Shown here piece by piece: positions 1 through 9,300 of a stretch of 34,147 nucleotides of DNA; position 1 is the first letter of the stretch; every line of letters begins with the position of its first letter. Position numbers and translations under genes: made by a program. Under the pieces are notes generated by a model. The model ran no database searches. It was given only the letters and a program-made list of their open reading frames with translations, and was not told the DNA's origin. This DNA comes from an uncultured Lachnoclostridium sp. (GTDB lineage: Bacteria > Bacillota > Clostridia > Lachnospirales > Lachnospiraceae), in contig CANOID010000018.1 of assembly GCA_947565985.1 (NCBI GenBank), positions 1-34,147 of the forward strand, read 5' to 3'.

Positions 1-15
1 CCAACCTTGTGATTA

Positions 16-105
16 TCAGATTCTAGATATCTGAGTTTTCGGACAGTCTCCCCCGAAATGACATGGGAAGAAATTATTTATATTGTTGCTTGTATTATTA
101 CTCAT
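16..105 (-). CDS. Possible 29-residue protein at the end of the tail-fibre block
   Basis: A short leftward reading frame starts with ATG at 105, eight bases after a strong ribosome site (GGAAGGAG, 113-120), and ends at a TGA at 16-18. The product is Asn-rich at the N-terminus and holds two Cys and one His. I do not recognise it. The strong ribosome site and its position right after the preceding tail gene suggest it is translated. It could also be the start of a longer gene broken by a frameshift, because the downstream sequence is outside the window. Confidence 0.35.
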   Translation of the reverse strand: MSNNTSNNINNFFPCHFGGDCPKTQISRI

Positions 106-160
106 GTTATTTCTCCTTCCGAAAATGATTTTTAAATGTTAAAGTGCTATCCTATAAAAA

Positions 161-757
161 TCATGCATTGCATAATGTAGGACGTACCGTTTTTAAGGCA
201 TTGGCAGGTAATTCAGTGACAAAATCATCAGAAAAACTAATAATGCCAGATTGCAGTTTTAGCACATCATAATTATATCTGTAAAGGTAAATCATATCAT
301 GTGCTTCATTTTTTTTGACATATAATCCCCATGTTGATATATCCGTTTTGCACAACGCTATTTCTGTTAAAATAGTTCCTGTATAAACGAAACTAATTAT
401 ATCAGGGTCATTTGATGCACTATTATCAAATAATAAATATAGTTGTGCTGGTATTATCCAACTACGTCCGCTAACCTCGAACATTATTAGTGAATTATTC
501 CACTTACCTTTGAATTTTATGGTTGCGATTTTCATAAATCCCATTGTTCCCGGATTAGCATCAAAGTTTCGGCTTTTATAAAAATCCGCCATAGTTTTCA
601 TTAGTTCCATTTGGTCTGTCAATTGTTTTATATCATATGCCATTGTGCCAGATTCGCTTGGATTTAATTGGTATGCGTCTACTGCTTGCTTGCCCTGTTC
701 TGTCACAGTTTTATCATTAGTTATACTTTTTCCATGACCAATATCATAATATGGCAT
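161..757 (-). CDS. Putative tail-fibre / receptor-binding tip protein
   Basis: A 198-residue protein placed last in the readable tail block, after the collar-fibre gene. Its middle and C-terminal parts (a stretch beginning FMKIATIKFKG, then FDNSASNDPD and STWGLYVKKNEAHD) resemble a beta-rich domain I associate with distal tail-fibre proteins of Clostridia phages. No signal peptide or membrane segment is seen. It starts at ATG 757 after an AAAGGAG site. Position and domain pattern suggest a host-recognition role; this is inference, and such proteins vary quickly between phages. Confidence 0.55.
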   Translation of the reverse strand: MPYYDIGHGKSITNDKTVTEQGKQAVDAYQLNPSESGTMAYDIKQLTDQMELMKTMADFYKSRNFDANPGTMGFMKIATIKFKGKWNNSLIMFEVSGRSWIIPAQLYLLFDNSASNDPDIISFVYTGTILTEIALCKTDISTWGLYVKKNEAHDMIYLYRYNYDVLKLQSGIISFSDDFVTELPANALKTVRPTLCNA

Positions 758-776
758 AATAACTCCTTTCTTTACA

Positions 777-1568
777 TTAGTTTACAGTGCTGATTAGTGC
801 TTCGGATATTACTAATCGCACTAAAACGTCCTCTTCTTGTGGTTCAAATTTTACAGTTACTTTGTTTCCCTCAATCACTATTCCCCTGTGTGACAGTGTG
901 GAAATGTCTGCTACTTCAACTCTGATACCGCTGTTTTCTTTAAGGTTGTCTAGGGTGAATGTAACTGCGGATTGTCCTGCGACTAGGGTTTGAGGTTCTG
1001 TGGGGATGCCGATTGCAGCCTGCATAGTGGACATTTGTGCCTGTATAGCCTGTATTTGTTCAGCTGTAACAACAGCTCCCGAAAAATTGATTGTAACGTC
1101 TGCACTATTATTGACAGTTGCAAAATATTCTTGTGTAATCTGTGCTGGGCTGTAGCCGTTGTATGGTGGCATAAAGTCGCCATTTTCGCCTGTTATTACT
1201 GTAATACTGTATAAAACTTCTTCGCTGTCATCGCCGTCTTTTGGTTTGGCAAAAAGTCCCATTTCATTGATATAATAGCCTTGCGAAACAAGTGTTTCAT
1301 TTGTCACAGGGTCACAGTTTGTAATTAGAGCTGTTATTTTTACGCTGTAATCTGAAAATATATCTATACCTGATAATGGATAACTGTTTTTTATTGACCT
1401 AAGCCCTGTTACGCCCTGCAAAAATGCAAGTGTTTTTTCTTCTGCGGTGTAGCTGCCATTTCCGGTTGCTATTCTGGTAAACTCTATTTTTACTTCCCCA
1501 GCTTGAGCTCTTGTTAAAAGATTAGCTCCGGAATTAGTCATAACCGCATTATTAAATGGTTGTGGCAT
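777..1568 (-). CDS. Phage tail-collar fibre protein
   Basis: A 263-residue protein whose N-terminal 160 residues match the pattern of the DUF3751-type phage tail-collar fibre domain: an opening AVMTNSGANLLTRAQAG, then FTRIATGNG, then QGYYINEMGLFA, where the fibre joins the baseplate. In this family the N-terminus attaches to the baseplate and the C-terminus extends outward. The C-terminal 100 residues look like a small beta-sandwich (TEPQTLVAGQSAVTFTLDN onward). It follows gpI by 32 bp, matching the I-H(fibre) order of P2-like phages. Confidence 0.75.
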   Translation of the reverse strand: MPQPFNNAVMTNSGANLLTRAQAGEVKIEFTRIATGNGSYTAEEKTLAFLQGVTGLRSIKNSYPLSGIDIFSDYSVKITALITNCDPVTNETLVSQGYYINEMGLFAKPKDGDDSEEVLYSITVITGENGDFMPPYNGYSPAQITQEYFATVNNSADVTINFSGAVVTAEQIQAIQAQMSTMQAAIGIPTEPQTLVAGQSAVTFTLDNLKENSGIRVEVADISTLSHRGIVIEGNKVTVKFEPQEEDVLVRLVISEALISTVN

Positions 1569-1600
1569 TTATACTTTCCTCCTGTTTTATTAAAATTTGT

Positions 1601-2614
1601 CTAAGTAGAAAAAATAGCAGGTGCTTTTGACCTTTCTATAACTGATATGCCTGCCTTTGACCGCTGGCATATTTTACTAGTGTAATTTAAATCCTCAAAT
1701 ATTGTACTTTGGTGTATATGGCTTAATTGTCCTAAGCCAGTATAACTAGTACCTAATGTTTTTCTTATTTCTTTGTAACCATCAATAATAGTAGCTGGTT
1801 TATACATTGTTGAAATTTGTCCTATTGTTGCAAAAATCTTTTGTCTTGTTTCTCTTTGTTCCTTATAACCATCAATGATAGCTGCTGGTTTATAATTTAT
1901 AAACTGACTTATCCCTGCAAAAATTTCTTGCTTTGTTTTTCTTTGTTCCTTATAACCACCAATAATAGTAGATGGCTTATAACTTGAAAATTGACCTGTA
2001 CCTGCAAATATTTCTTGTAGAGCTGTTCTTTTTTCATTGTAACCGCCGATGATTGTAGATGGTTTATAGCTTGAAAATTGACCTACTCCTGCTAAAATTT
2101 CTTGGTCGATAGTCCTGTGTATTTCAATTGCATCTAAATGACTTCTGGTATTTTTTACACGCTGTATCATCATGGTAAAAAAATCACTGGTATCTGGTGT
2201 AAGAATTGCATTCGTAATAACCTTAAAACAATAAGGTTGCCCATCATATTCAAACCACTCTTTTACTTCACCTTCCCCAAATATTGCGGCAATAAGTTCT
2301 TCCACAGCTTCAGGTGTTCCTGCTGTCATATACCAAACTAAGGTATTTTTTACTAATCGCCGTTTAGATTCAATGTCAAGGCTTTGATTATAATATTGTG
2401 TGCGAAGCTCTGCGGCCATAAGGTCAAGCACATTTTCTGGTTGACTATCAATATTTGTCCATAAATACAAACGCTGTGCATATCTATAGAGAAGCTTAGT
2501 TCCTTTATTTAATGCATACCCTAAAGCTTTTACTTCTGGACTATCTGAAATATGCCACGGAAGTATATCTGTAATTTGACCATCATAATAACTAATCAAT
2601 TTCCAATCCTCCAT
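1601..2614 (-). CDS. I: Baseplate/tail protein I (gpI) with a five-copy C-terminal repeat
   Basis: A 337-residue protein. The first ~165 residues match the P2 gpI family (WHISDSPEVKALGYAL; then ELRTQYYNQSLDIESKRRLV and GTPEAVEELI), a baseplate component linking the wedge to the fibres. Residues from about 170 on form five tandem repeats of 29-30 residues with the pattern QEIFAGxGQFxxYKPxTIIxGYKEQR; the last copy is degenerate. The start overlaps the end of gpJ by 23 bp, so the two are probably translationally coupled. One repeat-like unit at this end is common in relatives as far as I recall; five copies suggest expansion. Confidence 0.85.
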   Translation of the reverse strand: MEDWKLISYYDGQITDILPWHISDSPEVKALGYALNKGTKLLYRYAQRLYLWTNIDSQPENVLDLMAAELRTQYYNQSLDIESKRRLVKNTLVWYMTAGTPEAVEELIAAIFGEGEVKEWFEYDGQPYCFKVITNAILTPDTSDFFTMMIQRVKNTRSHLDAIEIHRTIDQEILAGVGQFSSYKPSTIIGGYNEKRTALQEIFAGTGQFSSYKPSTIIGGYKEQRKTKQEIFAGISQFINYKPAAIIDGYKEQRETRQKIFATIGQISTMYKPATIIDGYKEIRKTLGTSYTGLGQLSHIHQSTIFEDLNYTSKICQRSKAGISVIERSKAPAIFST

Positions 2615-3749
2615 AGATTATTTCTGGTGTTCCTGATAATTCTGCTTTGGAAGTTTCTCCTATTACACGAAAATCTGGTGAAGTAATAACTATTCTTTTT
2701 GCTCCAGCATTCTTTATCCTTACAGTCAATTCATCTGGATTAATGTCACGCCCAATTTTACTAGACTGCCATGTGATATAGTTTTCTACTGCGTTATTTA
2801 CTTTTTCTTGTATAGTGGCAGCCATATTAATATCACTGGTATTAATGTAATATGTAAACTTAACCTCAAATGATTCTGTATCTGGCTTTTGCACTTGCAC
2901 GTAATCCGTTAATGGACGTTTGCTACGCTGCGAAACGTGTTCTTGTACTTCTGATACAGTTTTATCATCTGGCAGGTTTCCATCGCTCATGATAAACCGA
3001 ATATCTACTATACCTGGCATAGGGCTTGAAATTCTTACATCACCTATATCTGGTCTTGTATCTTTAACCCAGTATTCGTAGGCATCGTCTGGACCAGCAG
3101 TACTATAAGAAGATGGTGCAAGATAGGTACGCTCTGCCATACTTTCATCGTCTTCTATTTCTGTTCCGCCTGCACTTGTTTCAACATTAAAAACCTTGTC
3201 TATAAATCCAATTGGGTCAACAAGAGTGTTAAGTTCTCCGATAGCATATCCATTGCCAACAGTACCTAAAACTGTGCATTTTGTTAGCAAAGATATTGCT
3301 TTATATCCTGCTGGTATTTCTGCATATGCCTGTGTAGCAAAATAAACCTCATAATCTGCTGTTATTCGTGTACCAGCAGGAATACTTGTTACTGTTTCTC
3401 GTATCTGTGAAAGTTCAAACTGTATACATACTGTAGCTGCAAGGGCTTCATTACGTGTTACTTTTTTTAATGCAGACAAATTATCAAGATAATCTTCATA
3501 GGCATATTTTAAAAAATTCATTCTTCCAGCTTTTTCAATATGCTGTAATCCTTGATATAAAATCTGTGAACACGCAAGCAATATAATTCTGTTTGGGTCT
3601 GCTTTGGAAAGTGGCAGTTTTTTACCAGTTTCTTTTTCATACATTTCTTGAAAAGCCCCTATAAGCATACTTTGCAGGTCTTCCAGTTTCAAATTATCAA
3701 TAAAACTGATATCTGGCAGATTTTTAATTGTATCTGTGATTTCTGACAA
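2592..3749 (-). CDS. J: Baseplate wedge protein J (gpJ)
   Basis: A 385-residue protein matching the Baseplate_J family of P2 and Mu (gp47 in Mu). Evidence includes an N-terminal helical part with AGRMNFLKYAYEDYLDNL, the middle AAGTRI-like segment SIPAGTRITADYEVYFAT, and the ETSAGGTEIEDDESMAERTY motif that is very characteristic of the family. The C-terminus holds repeated beta-alpha units with VRIKNAGAKRI. It forms the baseplate wedge with gp25 and gpI. Gene order gp25-J-I is the same as in P2 (W-J-I). Confidence 0.93.
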   Translation of the reverse strand: MSEITDTIKNLPDISFIDNLKLEDLQSMLIGAFQEMYEKETGKKLPLSKADPNRIILLACSQILYQGLQHIEKAGRMNFLKYAYEDYLDNLSALKKVTRNEALAATVCIQFELSQIRETVTSIPAGTRITADYEVYFATQAYAEIPAGYKAISLLTKCTVLGTVGNGYAIGELNTLVDPIGFIDKVFNVETSAGGTEIEDDESMAERTYLAPSSYSTAGPDDAYEYWVKDTRPDIGDVRISSPMPGIVDIRFIMSDGNLPDDKTVSEVQEHVSQRSKRPLTDYVQVQKPDTESFEVKFTYYINTSDINMAATIQEKVNNAVENYITWQSSKIGRDINPDELTVRIKNAGAKRIVITSPDFRVIGETSKAELSGTPEIIYGGLEID

Positions 3750-3764
3750 CAGGACACACCCCCT

Positions 3765-4124
3765 TTATTCATCTTCAGTGTCATCATCCTCGTCATCCTC
3801 ATCTGCATCTTCTTCAGCTGGACCTATGGTAATGCGTGGTATCAGGTCGCCGTTTTCCGATGCTTCATAACTTATGTCTGTCACTTCTACTTCTGGATAG
3901 TAATATTCTGTTTTTTCTATAACTTCCAGTGCAAACAAATTTTCAGCAACATTTGTTGGATAACTTTCAAATGATTGGTCTAGCCCAAATTCACGGTCGC
4001 CAGGACACGTACCAGCTGCTGTGCAATATAGTAGCGATAATCCTCTCTGAATAAGTGCAATCTTTGTAGCGTCTGCATAGTTAAATCCTACAAGAACAAC
4101 CATACTTTTACTTGTATCATACAT
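3765..4124 (-). CDS. gp25/gpW-like baseplate wedge protein with acidic tail
   Basis: A 119-residue protein in the place of P2 gpW. The motif PGDREFGLDQSF is the signature of the gp25-like/IraD-fold baseplate wedge family, and the ITIGP near residue 100 matches its usual end. The last ~17 residues are almost entirely Asp and Glu, which is unusual for the family. It probably nucleates sheath assembly at the baseplate together with gpJ. Confidence 0.8.
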   Translation of the reverse strand: MYDTSKSMVVLVGFNYADATKIALIQRGLSLLYCTAAGTCPGDREFGLDQSFESYPTNVAENLFALEVIEKTEYYYPEVEVTDISYEASENGDLIPRITIGPAEEDADEDDEDDDTEDE

Positions 4125-4133
4125 GGTCTTCTC

Positions 4134-4535
4134 CTATAAATATTCTTCAAGTGTAATGTCACATGATGCCTTAGCGATTTCACCCCTGTTAAATACCCTG
4201 TCATATGTTTCACTAATTTCCGTGATAACAAATTTATTTTTACCAAGGGCCTTTTTTCCGATAACAACTCTTTTTGGAGTTCCTTTTCTGATTGCTCTCT
4301 GAATTTTTCGCATGGTTTGTCTAGGTTTAACTCCATGTTCTGCATTTAATGTGATGCTCATTGTTATTGTTTCATTATCTGGTCCAAGAAACTGTTTTTT
4401 AGGTTTTTTACCTACTCTTGGATGAGATGCCCAACGTCCTTTTACTGTTCTGGTAAGGCTATCAAATTTTAAAATCTTTTTATCACTTACTTCAAATATA
4501 ATTGTTTTTCCTATATTTCCAATAGTTCCTGCCAT
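4134..4535 (-). CDS. P2 GpU-like tail protein
   Basis: A 133-residue basic protein. The pattern GNIGKTIIFEVSDKKILKFD, RWASHPRV, then KKQFLGPDNETITMSITLNA, a G-x-x-P-turn and a final LEEYL matches the P2 gpU tail-protein family. In P2 it is needed for tail completion. The gene sits between gpV and gp25 here, not between T and X as in P2, a rearrangement seen in Gram-positive P2-like tails. It starts at ATG 4535. Confidence 0.8.
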   Translation of the reverse strand: MAGTIGNIGKTIIFEVSDKKILKFDSLTRTVKGRWASHPRVGKKPKKQFLGPDNETITMSITLNAEHGVKPRQTMRKIQRAIRKGTPKRVVIGKKALGKNKFVITEISETYDRVFNRGEIAKASCDITLEEYL

Positions 4536-4549
4536 AAAAATTTCCTACC

Positions 4550-5008
4550 TTATTGATGTGAAACTTCTCCACTGATAAAAATATTGCTGTTAATATCCAT
4601 TTTTTTATTTTTTGCAGTTATCAGATATGACATGGCTATGGCTTCCAATTCTTTTTCATCAGATACAATTTTAATTTTCGGAGCTTGTATAAGAAGTTCA
4701 CCAGTTTTTTCATCATATTTCATATATGCCTTGCCATCATAATCAAACTGTTTGCGGTATGTGTCCTCTTTATCTAATGGCTTATTAGCCTCATTCCAGA
4801 ACTTGCCAAATGCAAGTGCAGCTTCTGTTCCATTACTTAGATGTGCTAAAAAAACTTTGTCACCAACTTTTGGCATTTTGTATTCATCGTTAAAAGATAT
4901 ACAAGGCACAAGGTCTGTTACATTGTTATCACGGTCTGGATAAACAACGGAAACCATGCCGTTTTCTTTGTCTATTTTGCTTACTGTTCCAATCCTGTTT
5001 ATATCCAC
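4550..5008 (-). CDS. V: Baseplate assembly protein V (central spike)
   Basis: A 152-residue protein matching the gpV/Mu gp45 spike family: an N-terminal OB-fold (RIGTVSKIDKENGMVSVVYPD, then PKVGDKVFLAHLSNG and the GFxFG-equivalent ALAFGKFWN) followed by a short beta part rich in alternating residues (QAPKIKIVSDEKEL). This protein forms the membrane-piercing needle at the end of the tube. A His-x-His iron-binding tip motif, common in longer members, is not seen. Confidence 0.85.
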   Translation of the reverse strand: MDINRIGTVSKIDKENGMVSVVYPDRDNNVTDLVPCISFNDEYKMPKVGDKVFLAHLSNGTEAALAFGKFWNEANKPLDKEDTYRKQFDYDGKAYMKYDEKTGELLIQAPKIKIVSDEKELEAIAMSYLITAKNKKMDINSNIFISGEVSHQ

Positions 5009-5019
5009 TAAAAATCTCC

Positions 5020-6042
5020 TTATGGTGTTATACGTGGTTGCACCTTATGAAGTTCTAAATCCATCGTATAAGCTGATTCTGCATCTATTTTATGTGTTAC
5101 CTTATCAACAAAGTATTTGCCATCTATTTTATTAAGTCCTGTTATATTGACTGTATTGCCAGCAACAATTTTCCTACCACCCATTAATGTGACATTCATA
5201 GTTACAGCTTTTTCATTTTCTGTATTAGCTTTTCCACAAGCTTTTAGCTGTGCATCAGCAAGGCTGTCCACTTTTTCATTGACAAAAAGTATACGCTTTC
5301 CACCACCCACCTTACAGATAAGTTCTTTGCTGTCTTTGCCTGTTGTATATTTAATTTTTGCACCAGTGTAAGTACCAATTAATGTTTCATTATAACTCCA
5401 ATCCTGCATCTGCTCTGCTTTAATTGTCGTAACAGGAGCTTTTGCTTCATAATCTGCTTTATCGTATATGACAAGTTTTCCTTTATATACTTTTATGCCC
5501 AGTGCATAGTCATTACATATCTTTTTAATAAAACTGCAATCTGTTTCATTACTCTGTTCAATAACTTTAAATTTGATTGAAGGTCCAGAATAAGATAATG
5601 TCATGTTATATTTTCCGCATATTTCTGACGCTATTTCTTTTAACGTGACCTTTTTCCACGTTTTATTACGTGATGTAGCTCTAAAAGCATTACCTTCTGG
5701 AACAGACACACAGCTTATTTCCGTAGCAAGTTCTGGTCCTGTATGTGTAAAATCGTCTACGCAAAATGTTCCACAGTCAAATATTTGTTTCTGATTTTTA
5801 CTTTTCCAGTTTTTTAAAACAATTTTTGCTGTCAATTTGTCTCTTTTATTTGGCATTTGTCTAATCCATTTATAATTTACATTGTGCAAAAAAATCTTAA
5901 CTTCGTCATTTTCATCACTGGCGGGGTCTATATATTCAAAACCTTTAAGATATTTTTGCATAGTTTCAAAATCATTTCCTGAAAAAGTAATTCTTGCAAC
6001 TGCTTTGCGTGAAATAACAGCTTTCTTATTTTTTGTTGGCAT
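5020..6042 (-). CDS. D: Late control protein D-like baseplate hub (gpD)
   Basis: A protein of 340 residues in the Phage_GPD family, the tail hub equivalent to T4 gp27 that holds the gpV spike. Recognisable segments are ASEICGKYNMTLSYSG, then NETDCSFIKKICNDYALGIKVYKGKLVIYD and the C-terminal GLNKIDGKYFVDKVTHKID. The open frame runs up to 6081, but the ATG at 6042 is preferred: it comes one base after the gpX stop, with GGATGAGGA eight bases upstream. The order X-D-V is P2-like. Confidence 0.87.
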   Translation of the reverse strand: MPTKNKKAVISRKAVARITFSGNDFETMQKYLKGFEYIDPASDENDEVKIFLHNVNYKWIRQMPNKRDKLTAKIVLKNWKSKNQKQIFDCGTFCVDDFTHTGPELATEISCVSVPEGNAFRATSRNKTWKKVTLKEIASEICGKYNMTLSYSGPSIKFKVIEQSNETDCSFIKKICNDYALGIKVYKGKLVIYDKADYEAKAPVTTIKAEQMQDWSYNETLIGTYTGAKIKYTTGKDSKELICKVGGGKRILFVNEKVDSLADAQLKACGKANTENEKAVTMNVTLMGGRKIVAGNTVNITGLNKIDGKYFVDKVTHKIDAESAYTMDLELHKVQPRITP

Positions 6043-6043
6043 A

Positions 6044-6316
6044 TTAGTCCTCATCCTCATCGTCATAATAATATGGGTCACTATCTTGGTCTATATTGTC
6101 ATTAGAATCTGCTCGCCATCCTGGAAGCCAACCATAATCTTCTGACGGAAGGTCTGGAACAGATAAAACTGTTCCAGACGAAAAAACAAGTATGTCCAGA
6201 TATTTATAATTTGCTTGCATAAGGTTTGCAGCACACTCTTCCATTCCCCAGAGTTTATATGCTATGCTGTCCCATGTATCTCCCTGAACTGTTGTATAAG
6301 TTGCTGCCTCTGCCAT
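6044..6316 (-). CDS. X: Tail protein X (LysM-like)
   Basis: A 90-residue protein. Residues 8-53 match the LysM-like fold of P2 gpX: YTTVQGDTWDSIAYKLWG, then NLMQANYKYLDILVFSSGTVLSVP. It is a small tail component next to the hub and tape measure. The start at ATG 6316 is preferred over the longer frame (to 6364), because GAAAGGACAC lies just before it and the longer form would overlap the tape-measure end. The C-terminal ~20 residues are very acidic (ending YYYDDEDED). Confidence 0.85.
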   Translation of the reverse strand: MAEAATYTTVQGDTWDSIAYKLWGMEECAANLMQANYKYLDILVFSSGTVLSVPDLPSEDYGWLPGWRADSNDNIDQDSDPYYYDDEDED

Positions 6317-6330
6317 GAGTGTGTCCTTTC

Positions 6331-9300
6331 TTAAAAACGTGTCCGTCCTTGGTCTTTTTGCCATTTCTTCATATATCTACAAAAATCTGCATAGCTTCCT
6401 CGGTCTGCTTCTTGTATATCTTTTTTTGATGTATTTCCATAAAAATTATATGTAGGATTATGGTAAAACTGCATTGTGCCACCACCTGCTGTCTGTAATG
6501 CAGGTGCTTTTCTACTACTTTTTTCTTTTGCAATACCACTTAGCTTTTCAGAAAGTGTGTCAAATAAAGACGTATTCTTTTCTTTAATTGACTGGCTAAT
6601 AATAGCCTGCATACGTTGCCATAGCATATCAAGTGGCAGTATTGCTTCTGAACCAGCTTCACCTACACCTTGCATCCCTGAACGTGTATTAAAAATTGTA
6701 GGACGGTCAAATATTCCACCTTTTGCATTCCAGTTTACTGAAAACTGTGGAAGTTTTACATTGCCACCATCGCCATATGATTCTGTCTTGTATGTGGTAG
6801 AAATAACTGGTATTTTGGGTTTTGGAATTGTTATAACCATGTTTGAAAAAGCAGATTTTACTGCATTTGCTGCTGTCTGTGCTTTTGTAGTTACAGTAGT
6901 TACAAGACTGTTCATACTACTGTTTGCACTACTTATGGCTTTTTGCCATCCACTGTCTAAAGCTGCATTTACGCCATCTGCCATACCTGTAGCTGCTGTT
7001 GTTACTGCCTGTGTATTGTTTGCAAAACCATTTCCAATAGCTGTAGCTCCTGCTTGTCCTGCTGTTTCCATATTAGTAGTTAGTACACTGGTATCTATTC
7101 CTATATTTGAAATATCAAATGTATTGGCATTTATACTATTGTTAAGACTTGTAGTAAATGCCGTCCCACCTTCTAAGCCAGCGGATGCCATTGACTGCGT
7201 AATAGAAGATGTATCTACATTTGCAGCTAAAGGAGCGGTTGGCATTATGCTACTAATATCAGGCATATTCATATTAGAAGCCATAGAATTATTAAATGCC
7301 GTTGCTCCTGCTAATCCGGCTGAAGATGCCGCACCTGCTATATTTGCTGCACCTGCCTGTATGCCACTTGCATAGCTTGTGGCTGTACTCTTTCCACTTT
7401 CTTCAGCTTCTTTATCATCACCACCGCCAAATATTCCCTTAATTCCGTCAACAATGCTTCCACCAATACCTTTAACTGCGTCAATAATAAATCCGCCAGC
7501 ACCACTTATAGCCTGACCAATAAGTTGTATAATTGATGTACCAACAGCCCACCAGTCTATATTTTTTATTGCTTGCACCGCAAAAGTCCCTATATTGCTA
7601 AACAATTGCGGAATAGAGGTAATCATGCTTTTTATGCCATTACCCATGGTTGTGATAATCTTACTTCCAAGTGAGTGCCATCCAGATGAATTTACAATAT
7701 TGTGGGCTGTCTGCACAAAGTTGCTAAATATCTGTGGAATATTTGTAATCGCTGTACGTATTCCATTTCCGATAAATGTAACTACATTACTTCCTAAAGC
7801 CATCCAATTGAATGCTGTAAAAACTGATACAACTGCCTGTATAATCTGTGGAATATTTGAAATAAGCACTGGCACAGACTGAATAATTCCAGACAAAAGC
7901 TGTACTACAAGTTGCATTCCTGCTGATAAAAGCTTAGGTGCGTTGTCATTAATAATTCCTGCAATATTTGTAATAATTATTGGCACTGTCTGAATAAATG
8001 TAGGTATGCCTGAAATAAATGACTGTGCTAAGGTCATTATCAAATTTATCCCTGCATCAACAATACTTCCTGCATTTGCTCTTAAAGTTCCTGAAAAACT
8101 TACTAATGCTTGCATGGCTACTGGAATTAAGCCAGGCAATGCCCCTTGTATTCCCTGTGCAAGATTATCCATAAGTTGTACACCAATTTGCGTAAGTTGT
8201 GGAAGCATACCCATCATACCTGTAAATAAACCACCAATAAGTTGTAAACCAGCTCCTGCAAGTTGTGGTGCATTTTGTATAACACCATTTGCAATTGTCT
8301 GGATAAGGCTTAGTGATGTACTTGTTATAGCTGGGATTCTTGTTACAAATCCATCTATAAAACCTGTTATAGCCTGTACACCGCTATTTATAAGCTGTGG
8401 GGCTTGTGCTGTAAGGCTTTGTGATAGCTGTAACATTATGTCCATTCCTGTAAGGGCGATTTGCGGTGCAAGTGAAAATACCACTGTGGCAAATGTTGTA
8501 AGTACATTCCCCGCGGCAGATGCAATACCGGCAGAGTTTTGTGTAATGCCATTTACAAGGTTTTGAGTAAGTTCTATGCCAGTATCAACAATGGCTGGGG
8601 CATATGTGGCAATGCCGTTTACAACTTGTGCCATGACATCCCCAGTTTCTGAAAGCATAGCTGATAAACCACCAGATTTATAAGCATTATTAAGTTGTGT
8701 CACCATATCAGAAGCCGCTTGAGTTACTCCACGTATTGGTCCGCCTATATCTTTGTAAAAGCTTATTCCAAGGTCTGAAAGACTTGATTTAAGGATATCA
8801 ATGTCACCTTGTAGATTATCCATCTGCTTCTCATACATTTTTGCAGCAGCTCCTGTACCCTTACTGGATTTCTTTGCTGCTTCATATAATTCATCAAAGC
8901 GGTCACCACAGTCTGCAAGCAAAGCTTTTGCAGCAGCAAGGTCTGTTTGTTTAAATATTGTGGACATAATATCGTTTTTTTGCTGGTCAGACATACCTTC
9001 CATACTTGTATTTAAATCCTTAAAGATTTCATTAAGACCACGCATTTTGCCCTGGCTGTCATATGCTGAAATGCCAAGGTCTTTAAACATCTTGCCTGCA
9101 TCTGAATTTCTTGCTTTCTGTAAGGACATAATCATATTACGCAGATGCGTACCACCTTCGGAAGCTGTAATATCTGCATCCGCTAAAATGCCTAATGCAG
9201 CGGCAATTTCTTCTGTTCCACCCTTAAGCCCTTTTCCTGTACCGCCAAGCGTAGTTATAGCATCACCCATCTGTGCAACATCCGTTTTTGCCTTGCTTGC

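Noticed and set aside
1-160. Left prophage end or lysis genes
   Set aside because: Only tail-fibre sequence and a tiny frame are seen; no holin, endolysin or attachment-like repeat can be supported in the window.
4088-4345. An 85-codon leftward frame between gp25 and gpU
   Set aside because: It overlaps gpU over most of its length in another frame; gpU fits a known family and has a good ribosome site.
6476-7375. A 299-codon rightward open frame opposite the tape measure
   Set aside because: It mirrors the repetitive Ala/Gly/Ile-rich tape-measure coding sequence on the other strand, lacks a ribosome site and has no known domain. The same holds for 8006-8566 and 8801-9328.
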